DNA from: Craterostigma plantagineum
Taxonomy: Eukaryota > Streptophyta > Magnoliopsida > Lamiales > Linderniaceae
Direction of reading: 5' to 3'
Length of the DNA: 64,000 nucleotides
Assembly (NCBI GenBank): GCA_027422505.1
Contig: JAPQWV010000335.1
Span: 600,001 to 664,000, forward strand
Made by a program: the position numbers and the translations under genes
The notes under the pieces: model-generated
What the model was told of the DNA's origin: nothing
Database searches by the model: none
What the model saw: the letters and a program-made list of their open reading frames with translations, nothing else
Shown: positions 36,021 through 46,957 of the stretch, in pieces
How the letters are laid out: every line of letters starts with the position of its first letter
Position numbering within the stretch: position 1 is the first letter of the stretch

Positions 36021-36477
36021 CTCTGTTTTCCTGAATCATTTTCTTTTTGTTTTGTAAGCTTTACTATATGTCTCTTTTTCCCGAACAATATTGTAATATG
36101 TCCTTTCCTTTCTGACTCTATCATCTTAATCGAATATTTTCACTCACGTCGCTTATCATATTTATTTCTGTTATCCTTAGATCCTGTACCAGAATCTTTC
36201 CCACATGCATTTATAAATCTTCTTCGTTTTTTCCTTTTCTCCACTTCCTTCCACTTATAAGATGAAAGTGCCATGTAATCCATATTTTTCCTCGCATTAA
36301 CGTTCTGCCGAACATCCTCATAGTCGCGTTGTCATTGTTCTTCTCGGGCACCGTCTTCGGGTATCCCGTTATTTGCTCAAGCATCTTTTGGACGTTAGCC
36401 AACGGTTCTCTTTATTCCCGTATTACATGTTCCTTCATTTAAACTTTTGAATTCCTTCAAGACCCAATCCTTATAAC
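36021..36477. other. Tail of the nuclear block
   Basis: T-rich sequence without a recognisable gene, ending where plastid ycf2 sequence resumes at about 36478. Confidence 0.55.
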
Positions 36478-37004
36478 TTTCGGGGCAAGCGGATCATTTA
36501 TGATGAAGAGGATGAGCTTCAAAAGAATGATTCGGAGTTCTTGCAGAGTGGAACCATGCAGTACCAGACACGAGATAGATCTTCCAAAGAACAAGGCCTT
36601 TTTCGAATAAGCCAATTCATTTGGGACCCTGTAGATCCGCTTTTTTTCCTATTCAAAGATCAGCTCCCTGGCTCTGTGTTTTCACATCGAGAATGATTTG
36701 CAGATGAAGAGATGTCAAAGGGGCTTCTTACTTCCCAAACAGATCCTCCTACATCTATATATAAATGCTGGTTTATCAAGAATACACAAGAAAAGCACTT
36801 CGAATTGTTGATTAATCGTCAGAGATGGCTTAGAACCAATAGTTCATTATCTAATGGATCTTTCCGTTCTAATACTCTATCCGAGAGTTATCAGTATTTA
36901 TCAACTCTGTTCCTATCTAACGGAACGCGATTGGATCAAATGACAAAGACATTGTTAAGAAAAAGATGGCTTTTCCGGATGAAATGCAAATTGGATTCAT
37001 GTAA
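36478..37004 (+). pseudogene. ycf2: Plastid-derived ycf2 3' fragment, copy 2
   Basis: Starts in TTTCGGGGCAAGCGGATC, encoding [15 protein letters not shown] of ycf2, sequence that is deleted from copy 1. It continues to the ycf2 stop TAA at 37002-37004. A premature TGA occurs at about 36697 (CGAGAATGA where copy 1 has CGAGAATTA), but the frameshift seen in copy 1 near 6503 is absent here. Each copy therefore keeps features that the other has lost. Confidence 0.92.
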
Positions 37005-37291
37005 CAGGAGAAAGATTTCCCATTCCTTAGCCGGAAAGATATGTGGCTATGAAAGAGGGATTAAGTGGGACAGAATTGACTGGGTGGTAGAGTGGTGGAA
37101 ACGCTCCTTTCTTCCATATTTTTGACCTTAGCTCCATGGAACAATATGTTACTGCCGAAACACGGAAGAATTGAAATCTTAGATCAAAACACTATGTATG
37201 GATGATATGAACTGCCCAAACAAGAATTCTTGAACAGTGAACAAGCAGTTCAGATATTCACGACCAAGAAATACTGGATTCTCTTTCGGAT
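36525..37291 (+). repeat. Right direct repeat flanking the nuclear block
   Basis: Partner of 6251-7012 in the same orientation. The copy continues beyond 37291 into genuine plastid flank, whereas copy 1 ends there, so the left copy marks the breakpoint. Confidence 0.9.
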
Positions 37292-37361
37292 AAGCCCTGA
37301 AAGGAGAAGGAAGGGTGGAATGCCAACAGGCGTCTAGTATTGAATTGACCCGACCCGATAG
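37095..37361 (+). pseudogene. ycf15: Plastid-derived ycf15 pseudogene, copy 2 (full length)
   Basis: Begins GTGGAAACGCTCC and runs through [12 protein letters not shown] to the end of the gene. Stops interrupt it: TGG to TGA at about 37204, and TAG/TGA near 37336-37342. Plastid-like flanking sequence continues past it (ACGTCCATTCATTACTGGAT, about 37377) to roughly 37540. Confidence 0.85.
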
Positions 37362-37540
37362 TACCCTTTTTGGGAACGTCCATTCATTACTGGATTATTT
37401 TTATTATCTAATACTAATAGTAGATAGAAACAACGCTTGTAAGGAGTCCTATTAAAACAAAGGAATATAGGCCTGCCTGCCATCCACACCAGAATAAATA
37501 GAGTTTTCCGAAAAAACCTGCTAGTGGAGGTCTTCCTTCG

Positions 37541-40500
37541 CTCCAGGGCTAAAATAATGAATTCCCCTTTGGTCTATCAATTCACCCATGATCCAAGCGA
37601 GTCTTTTATTACAGAAGATAGTCTTCCAGAGATATCCAAGATCTTCAGTTTTGACCTTAATATCACGAAATAGGATTTTGAGATTGGGAACTCAATGAAA
37701 GTGCTTTTGACTCTGTATTCGCTTATTTGCCTGTGGGTGATAGGATCGAAGTATGTGGCCTTCTATCTGCTTACGTTCGGTTCGGGGTGATTAGTTAAAG
37801 ACTAAATATCTGGGTAAAGGGAATACCCTTCTTTTTTCACTGTTGACTGATTCGATTGGGGATTTCCCAGGTTTCATCCAATTCTATCGCTATCTATCGG
37901 TCAAGGGGTCAAATTCATCTTTCCTTTTCCCCACGCCCGATATTGATATAAAAAGTAGGATTCCAACCGATACAGTTATAGAAGATGGAAGCTCACCAAC
38001 CGGTATGATATAGGCAGCTATGGGTCACCATCCTTTAATCGCCTAAGAGTGAAACTGAATGAATGAACCTTACCTTCTAATATAATAGAGGTTTCTAGAT
38101 GCTAGAAGGAAGAAAAGAAAACAAAGAATCCCACTCATCCAACTGAAATTATCGATCGTCAAATGCCATTACCACCCAGTTCCGACCATTCTTGATGACC
38201 TTTGACTCTCTATGGCTTGGATTAGTCTTCCTTTTATGGAAAGGTAATGCTGGGATAAAGAGAGTGGTACACCTTCGATTAACAAAATAAGAAATGCATG
38301 AAAGGAGGTGCGTAGTTTTTTCCTCTTTTCATAAAAAAGGCTTTCAACGTGGCATAAATAAGACGGAATGTCCTTTACGAACATCTTTCCAATTCCGATA
38401 TTAACCCCTGTAGAGATGAACATCTACTCGTATGCAGCTATTGAGAGATACTCCTGCAGATGGAAGACTTCTTCATTCCTGTCTTCGCCCTTGGGCTTTG
38501 AATAGTGTCCCCTTCTTTAGAGAGTCGTCCAAACAAACCCCTTCTAATCAAAGACTGACGGTTGGTTATCAAAGTAGCCCAGAGTTATATAATGGGGAGC
38601 AGAAGAAATGGCTTACTATTTTCTTCGTCTATCGATTGGTTTTCAGCAGAGTAGGCCAAACTATTCCATCTCTGTTTTTTTCTTTGCGTAGAGCCTTCTA
38701 GCTACCAGGCTTAGAGAAAGGGGTGAAAGCGGTAATTTCTTAAGAGAAGCAAGGTCCACAGAAGGTTGGAAAGTAGTACGCCCGGTTTTATCCCATTGGC
38801 AGCCGAGTCCGAGTCTTCATTTTAACTTTTTTATGATGAGAGAGCAGACCCCGCTTCGCTGCTCTTGTCTCTGTCACCAGCTTTTCAGATCTCTATTGCC
38901 CAAAGATAAAGGAACATTTCGACTTTGATCTTAGCGGCATATCGTGGGTCAAAGACCTTTGGTCCCTGTCCGTTGACGGAAAAGAGAAAGGAAGATTGAG
39001 CTCGTCAGTGACCATGGAGAAACCAGCTTTGAACATGACATTCGTACCCAATGCAACGAAGTTGGCAGGCATTATTGTGATCTTGAAACCCTTGCTAGGT
39101 GCTACTCGGTACGTTACTCTTCTAGGGGGTGTGCTCATCACAATGAAACATGGGTTTCAATAATCAGTTCTCTCGTTGGTCTTCTGCTGAAGAGCAACAG
39201 TCGTAACAAAATGTTTTTTTTTGAAATGTCGGATTTTCTGAAGGAAATTACTTCACTTATCCCCATCTATTCTGGATAAATCGGTACACCATCGCCTCTG
39301 TGTACTGACTGGCTTGAAAGGAATGGAATCCATATGATAGTAAGAAAAAATGAACCGAGAGGTAGAAGACTCACTATCTGGTGTTTATGTCCTGCGGTAA
39401 TAAAACATCGCCTCTCGTAGACATTCGCGTTCCTGCTTGAACTCAATTGAACTGAGGCTCGAAAGACCTGTGATTTAGCTGATTTGCTCTTACTCGAGCC
39501 CTCAGGCAATGCGGGTGAGGAGTCGAACAGAAGCATGAGTTGAGTGGTGAGCTAAAGCAGGGTTTCGAAACTAGAAAGAGAGTTGGCTTGTTAGAGCTAG
39601 GCGGTTGAGTTAAAGTAAGCGAGCTAGTCATACAAGCCTGTAAGCTAGACTGCTTGTCATGATCAATCCCTAGAACGATCTTCCTTTTCTAGTTGTGAAA
39701 GAAGAGTGGGTTATGAGGGCTTCTTTCACAACAAAGACAAGAACTATCAACACTACCCTAGTGGAAGGTTCGTGGGATGGATTGCCTGAATGACCTTGTT
39801 GCCTAAGAAGAGAAGGACAGATTAGCAATTTCTTCAGTCACTCCTTCTTGATTGAAATTGGCTTCCTTTCTCTTCTCTTTGCGGCTGGACTTCTCATTTT
39901 GGAAATTGTTGACTCAGATAAACAAAACTATCTTTTCTTTCCCATGTTTTTTTTGCTAAATGAATCTGTAAACTGCTTTCCCAGAGCTACTAGTGCACAC
40001 TTCACTGACCTCCTATCTGACCTTGTGACAAGGCTTATTACCATCTTCAAACTACCCTTTCTTCTTGGTAGGTTCACAATCCTATCTTTCTTGGGGGTCC
40101 ACAGCTGCGGGACTGTTTGCTTGCGTGCCGGATTGCTTTTCTAACTAGCCAGTATAGTCACAGCTGATATACGAAAGAAAGCTTAATAATAGCTTTTATG
40201 CGAAAAACAATAAAAAGGAAAACAGCTGCTCTGCGACATAACCAGTCTTCCATCCAAATCATGGATTGGACAATCGTCCAACAGCATTAGCAGTCTCTCT
40301 ATCATATAGGAAATCAAAATAGTGTTAGTATAATACTACTGAAAATAAAGACAAAAGGAAATGAAATCCACGGAGAAAGATGAAGCAAAGAAAGCACATA
40401 GCGTGGCACCCCGTAACAATGGAATGGAGCTTGGCCCTTTCTCGGCCAACATATTAATAAGCAGTGGAATCCTCTGCATGACGAAGTCACTTCTACATCT

Positions 40501-41738
40501 TAGAATGTCGGAAGAAGAAATATAGGTGAATTAACAGTTCCCAATAGAGATAGATTTTGTGAATCTACAGACAGATATGGTTTTTGAACTGAGCTTTTTC
40601 CCACTCCAGCCAAAGTTAGGTAAAGAGGTTTCTTTGGCTTATGCACTGAAAAGTCCCCCTTAGGGGAAGCCCAAAGCTAGCTATTTCTTCCTTGCTCGAC
40701 TTCCTTTCCTTCAAGCAGCAATGAGAGCAAAAGAATCCAAAGTCACACAAACTCTATCTCGTTTCGGGATGGAAAGCGACTCTTCTTACTTATTGTACTT
40801 ATTTAAGCGCTACGCACCTAAGCTAACTCTTTAACAAGAGTGAGCCTTTTTTTCTTCTCTCTTTATGCTCGAAATCGTCCTCATTCGACATCTAATGCCA
40901 TAGGCATACCACTTCTTTAGCTCATTCTTCTCTTGATTCATGCCCACCCTCTTCTTTGCGTGGATTCCTTTAATTAATAAGAAGAACAAGAAGAGCGGAT
41001 AAGGCGAAAATCCTAAGCTAAGACCGCTTCTTCCTATTCTACATATGAGAATCTTGAAAGAAGACGGATCCACTTGAAACTAGTCGAATCCTAACTTCTA
41101 TCGTTCATGAACCAATCGTAACCTAGGAGCAGAAGGACGATGGCTTATTAAGCAACTAAAGACAAGTCTGGCTTCCTTCTTTCGGGGCTCTTTAAACGCT
41201 TGACAAACGAACTGGATAGAAACCATTTCCCGGAACTTCAAGGAGGACAAAGCAATTATGACTGGCAGAGCAACATTAAGAGACTGGAAGGAAGGAGGAA
41301 TCAAAGTGCCCCTTTACCTGTGGTAATAACTATAGTACCAGCTGCTGGGTATTCAAATCTTCCGCTTAGCCGCAACTAGAGACTACTACTACGCGGATGA
41401 GAACGGTAACTCAAGTGAAAAAGGACTATCAGGTAGTGACCCACCTTCTTAACCCACTGATATAAGCATAAGCTGCTTCTAGAGCAGAGCTTGCGAAGCT
41501 AACAAGCCTACAAAAGCTAGCTGGCATAAGCAAAGCAAAAATGCAGCCCATACATATTTGAATAGGGTCCCTCATAAGACACAGCTATGCATATTTATAT
41601 AGTCCACTGGAACGAACTCACAACTATATTTAAATATATAATTTCTTTATAGCAACTAGAACTCGACTCGAAGAAGGGAGTTAGCAGGCTGGCTGAGCTA
41701 CTTGCCGAGGAGGAAATGCTCTTATTTGTTGTTCTGTC
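37541..41738. other. Spacer, no gene recognised
   Basis: Mitochondrial-type spacer. The longest frames (for example 38432-38701 and 39848-40144, plus strand; 38893-39141, minus strand) are under 100 codons and match nothing I recognise. The exact right edge of the plastid insert near 37540 is uncertain. Confidence 0.6.
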
Positions 41739-42134
41739 TGTTGGAAAATAGATTCTAATACCAACATTGGGTGATCCCTAATCTCTTGCTATAAGAGTGT
41801 GATGGTTTTCCGTGTAATTGTATTTTCAAAAAAATTATTTGAACAGAGAGTTGTGCTTTATGGGAGAAAGGAGGTTTTTAGTCTGTCTCCTAGTTTCAGT
41901 AAAACTACCATAAGTTTTGAATTTCTAAACTCCTATAACTTCTCCTTGGAAGTCTACATTCACTAAATACTAAGAGACATGTCCTAATGAATGGGTGTGA
42001 TTGATACCTATGAAAATTCTATAAATGGGAAAGCCCCAAAATAAAGACATTTTACGTACGTTTTTCTCTTCACAGATAATTGAAGTGTGATCCACACCCC
42101 AACGGGATTATCCCACTTTCTATACGATCCAACA
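41739..42134 (+). repeat. Solitary copia LTR
   Basis: 396 bp with perfect terminal inverted bases TGTTGGA/TCCAACA. It has a TATA-like TCTATAAATGG near 42020 and an AATAAA-type signal downstream. It is followed directly by a primer-binding site, so it is a 5' LTR. The body of the element is missing after a short leader. Confidence 0.85.
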
Positions 42135-42135
42135 G

Positions 42136-42151
42136 TGGTATCAGAGCAGAG
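42136..42151 (+). promoter_or_regulatory. Copia primer-binding site
   Basis: TGGTATCAGAGCAGAG, 1 bp after the LTR terminus TCCAACA. It is complementary to initiator tRNA-Met. Confidence 0.88.
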
Positions 42152-42956
42152 TTTTTGTGCAAGCAGCGGGATAAAATATGATTGCTAAATCTCATTCCAA
42201 GAGGCAGAATTCCCAGTGGAAGTGGAAAGGCAGAAACTCTAGATCTTTAGTGGATAATAATGGTATTCATAACTTGCTGACTTTACTCTAGAGAGAGGAT
42301 TTCCTCAACGATCTACTAAAAGTAGCGTCGATGGACGATTTGCTTCGACTAAAATAACCCAAACCAGGAAGGAAACTAGATCCTGATGCACTTCCTTTGA
42401 AGCAGGTCTGGTACCTGAAGGCTCTTGTTTAGAGTTGCGGTATGAGACTAGCCCCCCTAACCATTCAGCTATTCCAGCACTAAAGCAAGGGAATCAGCTC
42501 TGACCCTGGTAGGAATTGCACCTTCGTATTTGGCCTCCTCTTGTTCGTTTGTTGCATCGGTAAGGTAAGTGATTGTCTAGAGAGGCTAAGGCTTTAGATT
42601 TGTACAGTGGAGTCCATATTCCAGCTAACCGACGTGGCAGGAAGTGCTTTTCAAGCCCGAGTTGAACACCTTCTGGCGAGTTTTTCGAGGGGATTCCTTT
42701 CAAGAGATGAGTGCGGCTTTCTAGTCTGAGTCCTTAGGATTGGCAGGATGGCGAGTAGATTCATCGGATCCAGTTCCTACAGCCAATGCACCCGCACCCT
42801 CTGACACTCTTTAGGGAATAGATACGAGAAGGCCTTATGGAGTAAAGGGAAGTGCATGAATTCTTTCCCAAACCTTTTTTCATAGGCTAGAAAGTTGAAG
42901 TCTACTTAAGTAACCCAGCGCAACAGCCATTAAATAATTTAATTAAAAAACAATCT
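42152..42956. other. Spacer upstream of the plasmid polymerase
   Basis: The first 100 bp or so may be leader of the lost copia element. The rest is mitochondrial-type spacer without a recognisable gene. Confidence 0.55.
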
Positions 42957-43214
42957 ATGAAAAACCGCATGAGACCTTATGTAATGTTCCTTCACTATCA
43001 AACTCGAGTCTACTTTCCAACCCGTAACCGGTATGAGAGGATGTTTTCCTCAATAAACTATTTAGATAACTATTTAACTCATTCTGAACATAACAAAACA
43101 ATTAGTTCCTATAAACATCGTTATCCCGGGCATCTATACACGAGTATGTGTTTTATCGACTCTCCCTCAATTAATAATTGGGTCTTCTCATCTATGCTTT
43201 CATACAACTTCTAG
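42957..43214 (+). pseudogene. N-terminal part of the plasmid-type DNA polymerase, other frame
   Basis: An 85-codon frame from ATG 42957, AT-rich like the downstream polymerase. It overlaps that polymerase frame at 43178. It has no catalytic motif. The position, shared codon use and lack of a gap suggest it is the original N terminus, separated by a one-base frameshift near 43175-43200. It could instead be an unrelated short frame. Confidence 0.55.
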
Positions 43215-45256
43215 AGATGTACCCATACCAAATTGAATCTGACTATATTAAAGTGACAATTGGTTATGCAATGATATTTCCATCATCCCATGAGATTTCT
43301 TATACATTAGGCAAAGCTATACCTTTATTTGATGATAAAGGAATTAGACTCGATAAAAAAATGATATATGATAAAATATATGAATTAGTTGTTTTATACG
43401 GAGAAAGATATCAGGATGCTTTAATTAAAGGAGTTTTCATGAATATATATTATACATCATCAAAAGGTAATATACCACATCAATTTGATAATCCTGAATC
43501 TAGAGATATTATTGATAATATTATAGATGTTATGAATTCAGATCCTATAAGTTCTAATTTACCTGAAGTTAAATCACTGTTGTTTAAAAAAAGTCGTATA
43601 CCTTCTAAGATAACAGCATTGAAAAGCAAAAATATAAAAGAATGTAGAGCTTTCATTGTAGCGGATATAGAGACAGTAATGGTTAATAATGTTCATGTTC
43701 CTTATGCTGCTGGAGGCTTATTGGTGAAGCCTGGTGATGATCTTACTTCAACCAATTCCATCGAAACCTTTTTCAGTGAAGATTGCATACCTATATATCC
43801 TTCCTTTGAAGATAGGAGTTTAAAGATGTTATTTAATTTTATATCATATTTAGAGGAATGTGTTAAAAAAAATGATGGTATTAGAACTATTTATTTACAT
43901 AATTTGTCTCGATTTGATGGTATTATCATTCTTAAGTATTATGCTAATCGTGGTTCATTGTATAAAATCAAACCGTTGTTGAGGAATCATATGATATACG
44001 AGTTGAAAGTTTATATTAACAATAAATTCTTATTTCGTTTTAGGGATTCTTTAACATTGCTTCCTGGTAATCTAGCATCATTAGGCAAGACATTATGCCC
44101 TGAATTAGGTTCTAAAGGATCTATCCAACATGAGGATTTGGTTGTTTCTGATCTTCTGGCTAATAGAGATAATTTGATAAACTATCTTAGACAAGATATC
44201 CTTCTTTTAGGTGGTGTTATGTTGAAGGCCCAAGATATTAATTGGTCTAAGTATCAGATTGATGTCGAGGATGTTATGACAATAACCTCGCTTTCCATGA
44301 AAATCTTTCGTAAGCTCTATTTTGATGATAATTCCTTTCATATAAATATACCAACTCGAAACCAAGACACATTTATTAGGCGCGGGTATTATGGAGGTTA
44401 TGTGGATGTATATAAACCCTATGGTGAGAATCTTTACTACTATGATGTCAATTCTTTATATCCTTTTGTTATGAAATCCTATCCTATGCCTTCTGGTAAT
44501 CCTGTCTGGCATAATAATTTAGAAAGTGTTGAATTGGATAGCTTGTTTGGCTTTATTGAGGCCTATGTTGTATGCCCTACTAATATATCACGTCCATTCT
44601 TGCCTTATAAAGATAAAACTGGTACATTAATATTTCCTACAGGTAAATTCATAGGTGTCTATTATAGTGAAGAGTTGAAGTTCGCCCGTGATTTAGGTTA
44701 CAAGATTATTCCTCTTCGAGGTTATATGTTTGAGAAGAAATCCAGTCCTTTCGAAGGGTTCGTCTCAGACCTCTATGAAAGCAGACTTGAAGCGAAGAAA
44801 AGAGGTGATGGTCCTATGACATTTATTTATAAGATTCTAATGAATTCGCTCTATGGTAGATTTGGTATGAATCCTGAAAGTATAGTAACTGAAATCTGCA
44901 TTAAAGATAAATATGAAGATATGATGAGGTGGGATAATTTTCAATCAGCTGAAAAGCTTAACGATGATTACTATATTGTCAATTACATTAGTAATAGTCA
45001 GATTGTTGACGACACAGAGTGGAAAGCTCCTAAGCACTCGGCGGTTCAATTGGCAGCTGCTATAACAGCTTGTGCTCGTATTCACATGTATCCACACATT
45101 TCAAGAGAGGACTGTTATTATACTGATACAGACTCAATTGTTCTAGGAAGTCCTCTGTCAGAGGATTTAGTATCATCCAAAGAAATGGGTAAGTTTAAAC
45201 TAGAATACCATGTCAAGAAAGGGATTTTCTTAGCACCTAAAATAAAAGTTATATGA
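43178..45256 (+). CDS. dpo: Family-B protein-primed DNA polymerase (linear mitochondrial plasmid type)
   Basis: About 692 codons, read openly from TTG 43178; the real start probably lies upstream in the frame beginning at 42957. The 3'-5' exonuclease motifs are present: VADIETV (about 43660), HNLSRFDG (about 43900) and YLRQDILLL (about 44185). Polymerase motif A is YYDVNSLYP (about 44440), motif B is KILMNSLYGRFG (about 44830), and motif C is YYTDTDSI (about 45116). This is the protein-primed replicase found on linear plasmids of plant and fungal mitochondria, which copies the plasmid from a terminal protein. Codon use is far more AT-rich than the flanks. The frame ends at TGA 45254-45256 and continues in the next entry. 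It is either an integrated plasmid relic or a gene broken by a sequencing indel. Confidence 0.92.
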   Translation: MGLLIYAFIQLLEMYPYQIESDYIKVTIGYAMIFPSSHEISYTLGKAIPLFDDKGIRLDKKMIYDKIYELVVLYGERYQDALIKGVFMNIYYTSSKGNIPHQFDNPESRDIIDNIIDVMNSDPISSNLPEVKSLLFKKSRIPSKITALKSKNIKECRAFIVADIETVMVNNVHVPYAAGGLLVKPGDDLTSTNSIETFFSEDCIPIYPSFEDRSLKMLFNFISYLEECVKKNDGIRTIYLHNLSRFDGIIILKYYANRGSLYKIKPLLRNHMIYELKVYINNKFLFRFRDSLTLLPGNLASLGKTLCPELGSKGSIQHEDLVVSDLLANRDNLINYLRQDILLLGGVMLKAQDINWSKYQIDVEDVMTITSLSMKIFRKLYFDDNSFHINIPTRNQDTFIRRGYYGGYVDVYKPYGENLYYYDVNSLYPFVMKSYPMPSGNPVWHNNLESVELDSLFGFIEAYVVCPTNISRPFLPYKDKTGTLIFPTGKFIGVYYSEELKFARDLGYKIIPLRGYMFEKKSSPFEGFVSDLYESRLEAKKRGDGPMTFIYKILMNSLYGRFGMNPESIVTEICIKDKYEDMMRWDNFQSAEKLNDDYYIVNYISNSQIVDDTEWKAPKHSAVQLAAAITACARIHMYPHISREDCYYTDTDSIVLGSPLSEDLVSSKEMGKFKLEYHVKKGIFLAPKIKVI

Positions 45257-45747
45257 TAGAAACAAAAGAGGATCAACATATTATTAAACATAAAGGTCTA
45301 GCTAAAGATTTAGTTACGTCTGAATGGTTTCAAAAGGTATTAGAAGATCCATCTCTAACTGAGTGGGTACCCATTCAATCGAATTTCAGAATTGATTGGA
45401 AAGTTCTACAGATTGTTAAAAAGGATATTCTATTAAAACTTGGACAACCTATTAGTAATAAAAGAGAGAATATCTATGATTCCAATAATGTATGGATAGA
45501 TACACGATCCAAACATATCATTGATCTAGGTAATAAAGATGCTACTACTATTTTGAAATATGAGTTAATGAATCAAAATGGAGATTCGGGAAGTCAGTAC
45601 ACAACAGATGATCAAAAGACAACTGTTCCACCAACGAACCTGAATGAACAACCCACTCTATACAATACTAAGCATGAGGTTAAGAAAGCTAGGAATGCTA
45701 AGAAAGATAATAAGAAAGATTACCATAGTAAGAAACCGGACGAATAA
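45253..45747 (+). CDS. dpo: C-terminal part of the plasmid-type DNA polymerase
   Basis: 164 codons starting at ATG 45253, overlapping the preceding stop as ATGA. EDQHIIKHKGLAKDL directly follows FLAPK of the upstream frame in polymerases of this type, so this is the thumb/C-terminal part of the same protein. The break sits in AAAATAAAAG at about 45238-45248, consistent with a small indel. The tail is lysine-rich (EVKKARNAKKDNKKD). It is unlikely to be an independent gene, although the overlap would permit coupled translation in principle. Confidence 0.85.
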   Translation: MIETKEDQHIIKHKGLAKDLVTSEWFQKVLEDPSLTEWVPIQSNFRIDWKVLQIVKKDILLKLGQPISNKRENIYDSNNVWIDTRSKHIIDLGNKDATTILKYELMNQNGDSGSQYTTDDQKTTVPPTNLNEQPTLYNTKHEVKKARNAKKDNKKDYHSKKPDE

Positions 45748-45955
45748 GAGCCCATACTCCTCATCTGATTCGGAATGGTACATTATTTAGAGATACAGTG
45801 AAAGGAGCCCGCTTACCCACTCCCCTTTCCCCCAACACCCCTGATGTGGGTTGGAGCCTCGTCTTCTTGACTTGATAGATCAATCAGACTACTATAAACC
45901 CTTATCTCAAATCGGACTAATACATACCCTCTCTCATCGGACTGTACAATTGAAA

Positions 45956-46207
45956 CTAATCTATCACGCTTTCAGGCCTTTCCCATTGTAGATGCCCATC
46001 CCTATCAATATAAAGTTTACCTCTCCATGGTCTCAGAATTCTACCACCCCTTGCTCCTGTGCTAACTTTAGATTTTAAACCCAAAGCTGGAAGTAAACTA
46101 TCTAACATGATACACTCTTCGAGTTTAGAAACAGCCTTCTTCTCAATATAACCTAAGATAGCTGTATTGAGACTCCTGCACCAAAAGCAGTTTATTCCCG
46201 AATCCAC
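45956..46207 (-). CDS. Unrecognised short reading frame
   Basis: 83 codons from ATG 46207 on the minus strand. It contains LGYIEKKAVSKLEECIMLDS and ARGGRILRPWRGKLYIDRDG. I recognise no family. The composition is protein-like, and it lies convergent to the polymerase, so it may be a plasmid gene remnant. A chance frame is equally possible. Confidence 0.3.
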   Translation of the reverse strand: MDSGINCFWCRSLNTAILGYIEKKAVSKLEECIMLDSLLPALGLKSKVSTGARGGRILRPWRGKLYIDRDGHLQWERPESVID

Positions 46208-46360
46208 GCAAAGTTATACCTTTTTTTTGAAAAAAGCACCACTTTAAACCCTTTCACTCAGTCATAACCAGTCATAAGCAAAACTGTCTTAGTTTTTTCG
46301 TTGAGCACTAACTTCTTAGAAACAACTCCGTTATCGGTAAGTATCACTCAATTCTATTTT

Positions 46361-46582
46361 TTAGTGGTAGAAATGTAGTAGAATTAAACTACCCACAAAA
46401 AAAATACCCACAACCTTCCATAACCCGAGTTCTTTCGAAGATTCGGGGACGGGTGTGGGGGCGGGTACTTCCTCCGTCCTAGGCCTAAGAATTTCGAAAA
46501 AATCAAAAATACCCGACAACAGACGTGTTATTCTCCGCGCGGAAAAAGATTTCCGCAATATAATATATATATATCGGAACAT
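46361..46582 (-). CDS. Unrecognised small membrane-protein-like frame
   Basis: 73 codons from ATG 46582 on the minus strand. It has a basic hydrophobic N-terminal part (IYIILRKSFSARRITRLL), a proline-rich middle (EEVPAPTPVPESSKEL) and a C-terminal transmembrane segment (LWKVVGIFFVGSLILLHFYH). It lies close to the plasmid polymerase on the opposite strand. Function is unknown. The architecture resembles small chimeric mitochondrial membrane ORFs, but nothing in the sequence proves expression. Confidence 0.4.
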   Translation of the reverse strand: MFRYIYIILRKSFSARRITRLLSGIFDFFEILRPRTEEVPAPTPVPESSKELGLWKVVGIFFVGSLILLHFYH

Positions 46583-46723
46583 TATCTTACTTATGTAATT
46601 TCTTTGATGGAAACCCTTTCAAAGTATCCTAGTAACACAAACCTTCCTTTAGAATAAGACTTAGATTAATGGACCTTCTTTCTTTTTTAGTTTCTTTACG
46701 AATTTTTGTATTATTAATGGCGA

Positions 46724-46957
46724 ATGTCGTCCTTTCTCTTATGTCTTTTTGGTATTTTTTCAGCTCCGAGTTATATGAACTTCGTGTTGAATGCGACGGA
46801 TATGCCACCGGAAGACTACTACGATTACATCATAGTCGGAGGAGGAACGGCCGGGTGTCCCCTGGCGGCGACCTTGTCGACAAAATACAAAGTTCTTGTT
46901 TTAGAAAGAGGCGGGGTCCCGCATACCCATCCAAACTTGATGACCCAAGAAGGATAG
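46724..46957 (+). pseudogene. Nuclear GMC oxidoreductase (HOTHEAD/mandelonitrile lyase-like) N-terminal fragment
   Basis: 77 codons from ATG 46724. A signal-peptide-like start ([15 protein letters not shown]) leads into [20 protein letters not shown], the Rossmann FAD-binding motif GxGxxG-type of plant GMC oxidoreductases, then [20 protein letters not shown]. The homology stops at 46954 and a TAG follows. The family is normally over 500 residues and secreted, so only the first tenth or so is present. It is a nuclear gene fragment and cannot be catalytic. Confidence 0.85.

Larger units (their letters stand above)
7013..36477. other. Block of nuclear-derived DNA dominated by LTR retrotransposons
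   Basis: Between two plastid ycf2-ycf15 copies lies about 29.5 kb that looks nuclear. It contains at least four Ty1/copia units, one Athila-like Ty3/gypsy unit, an intron-bearing gypsy-type transposon gene, AT and ATT microsatellites, and TATA-containing LTR promoters. No mitochondrial gene occurs within it. Nuclear-to-mitochondrion transfer of retroelement DNA is known in plants, but a contiguous block of this size with nested elements is notable. Individual elements are listed separately. Confidence 0.85.
45748..46660. other. Region downstream of the plasmid polymerase with two short minus-strand frames
   Basis: AT-rich and possibly still plasmid-derived. It holds the frames at 45956-46207 and 46361-46582 (listed separately). 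A C-rich and AT-rich alternation near 46440-46575 and the ATATATAT tract at 46560-46574 are visible. No terminal inverted repeat of a plasmid could be identified. Confidence 0.5.
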
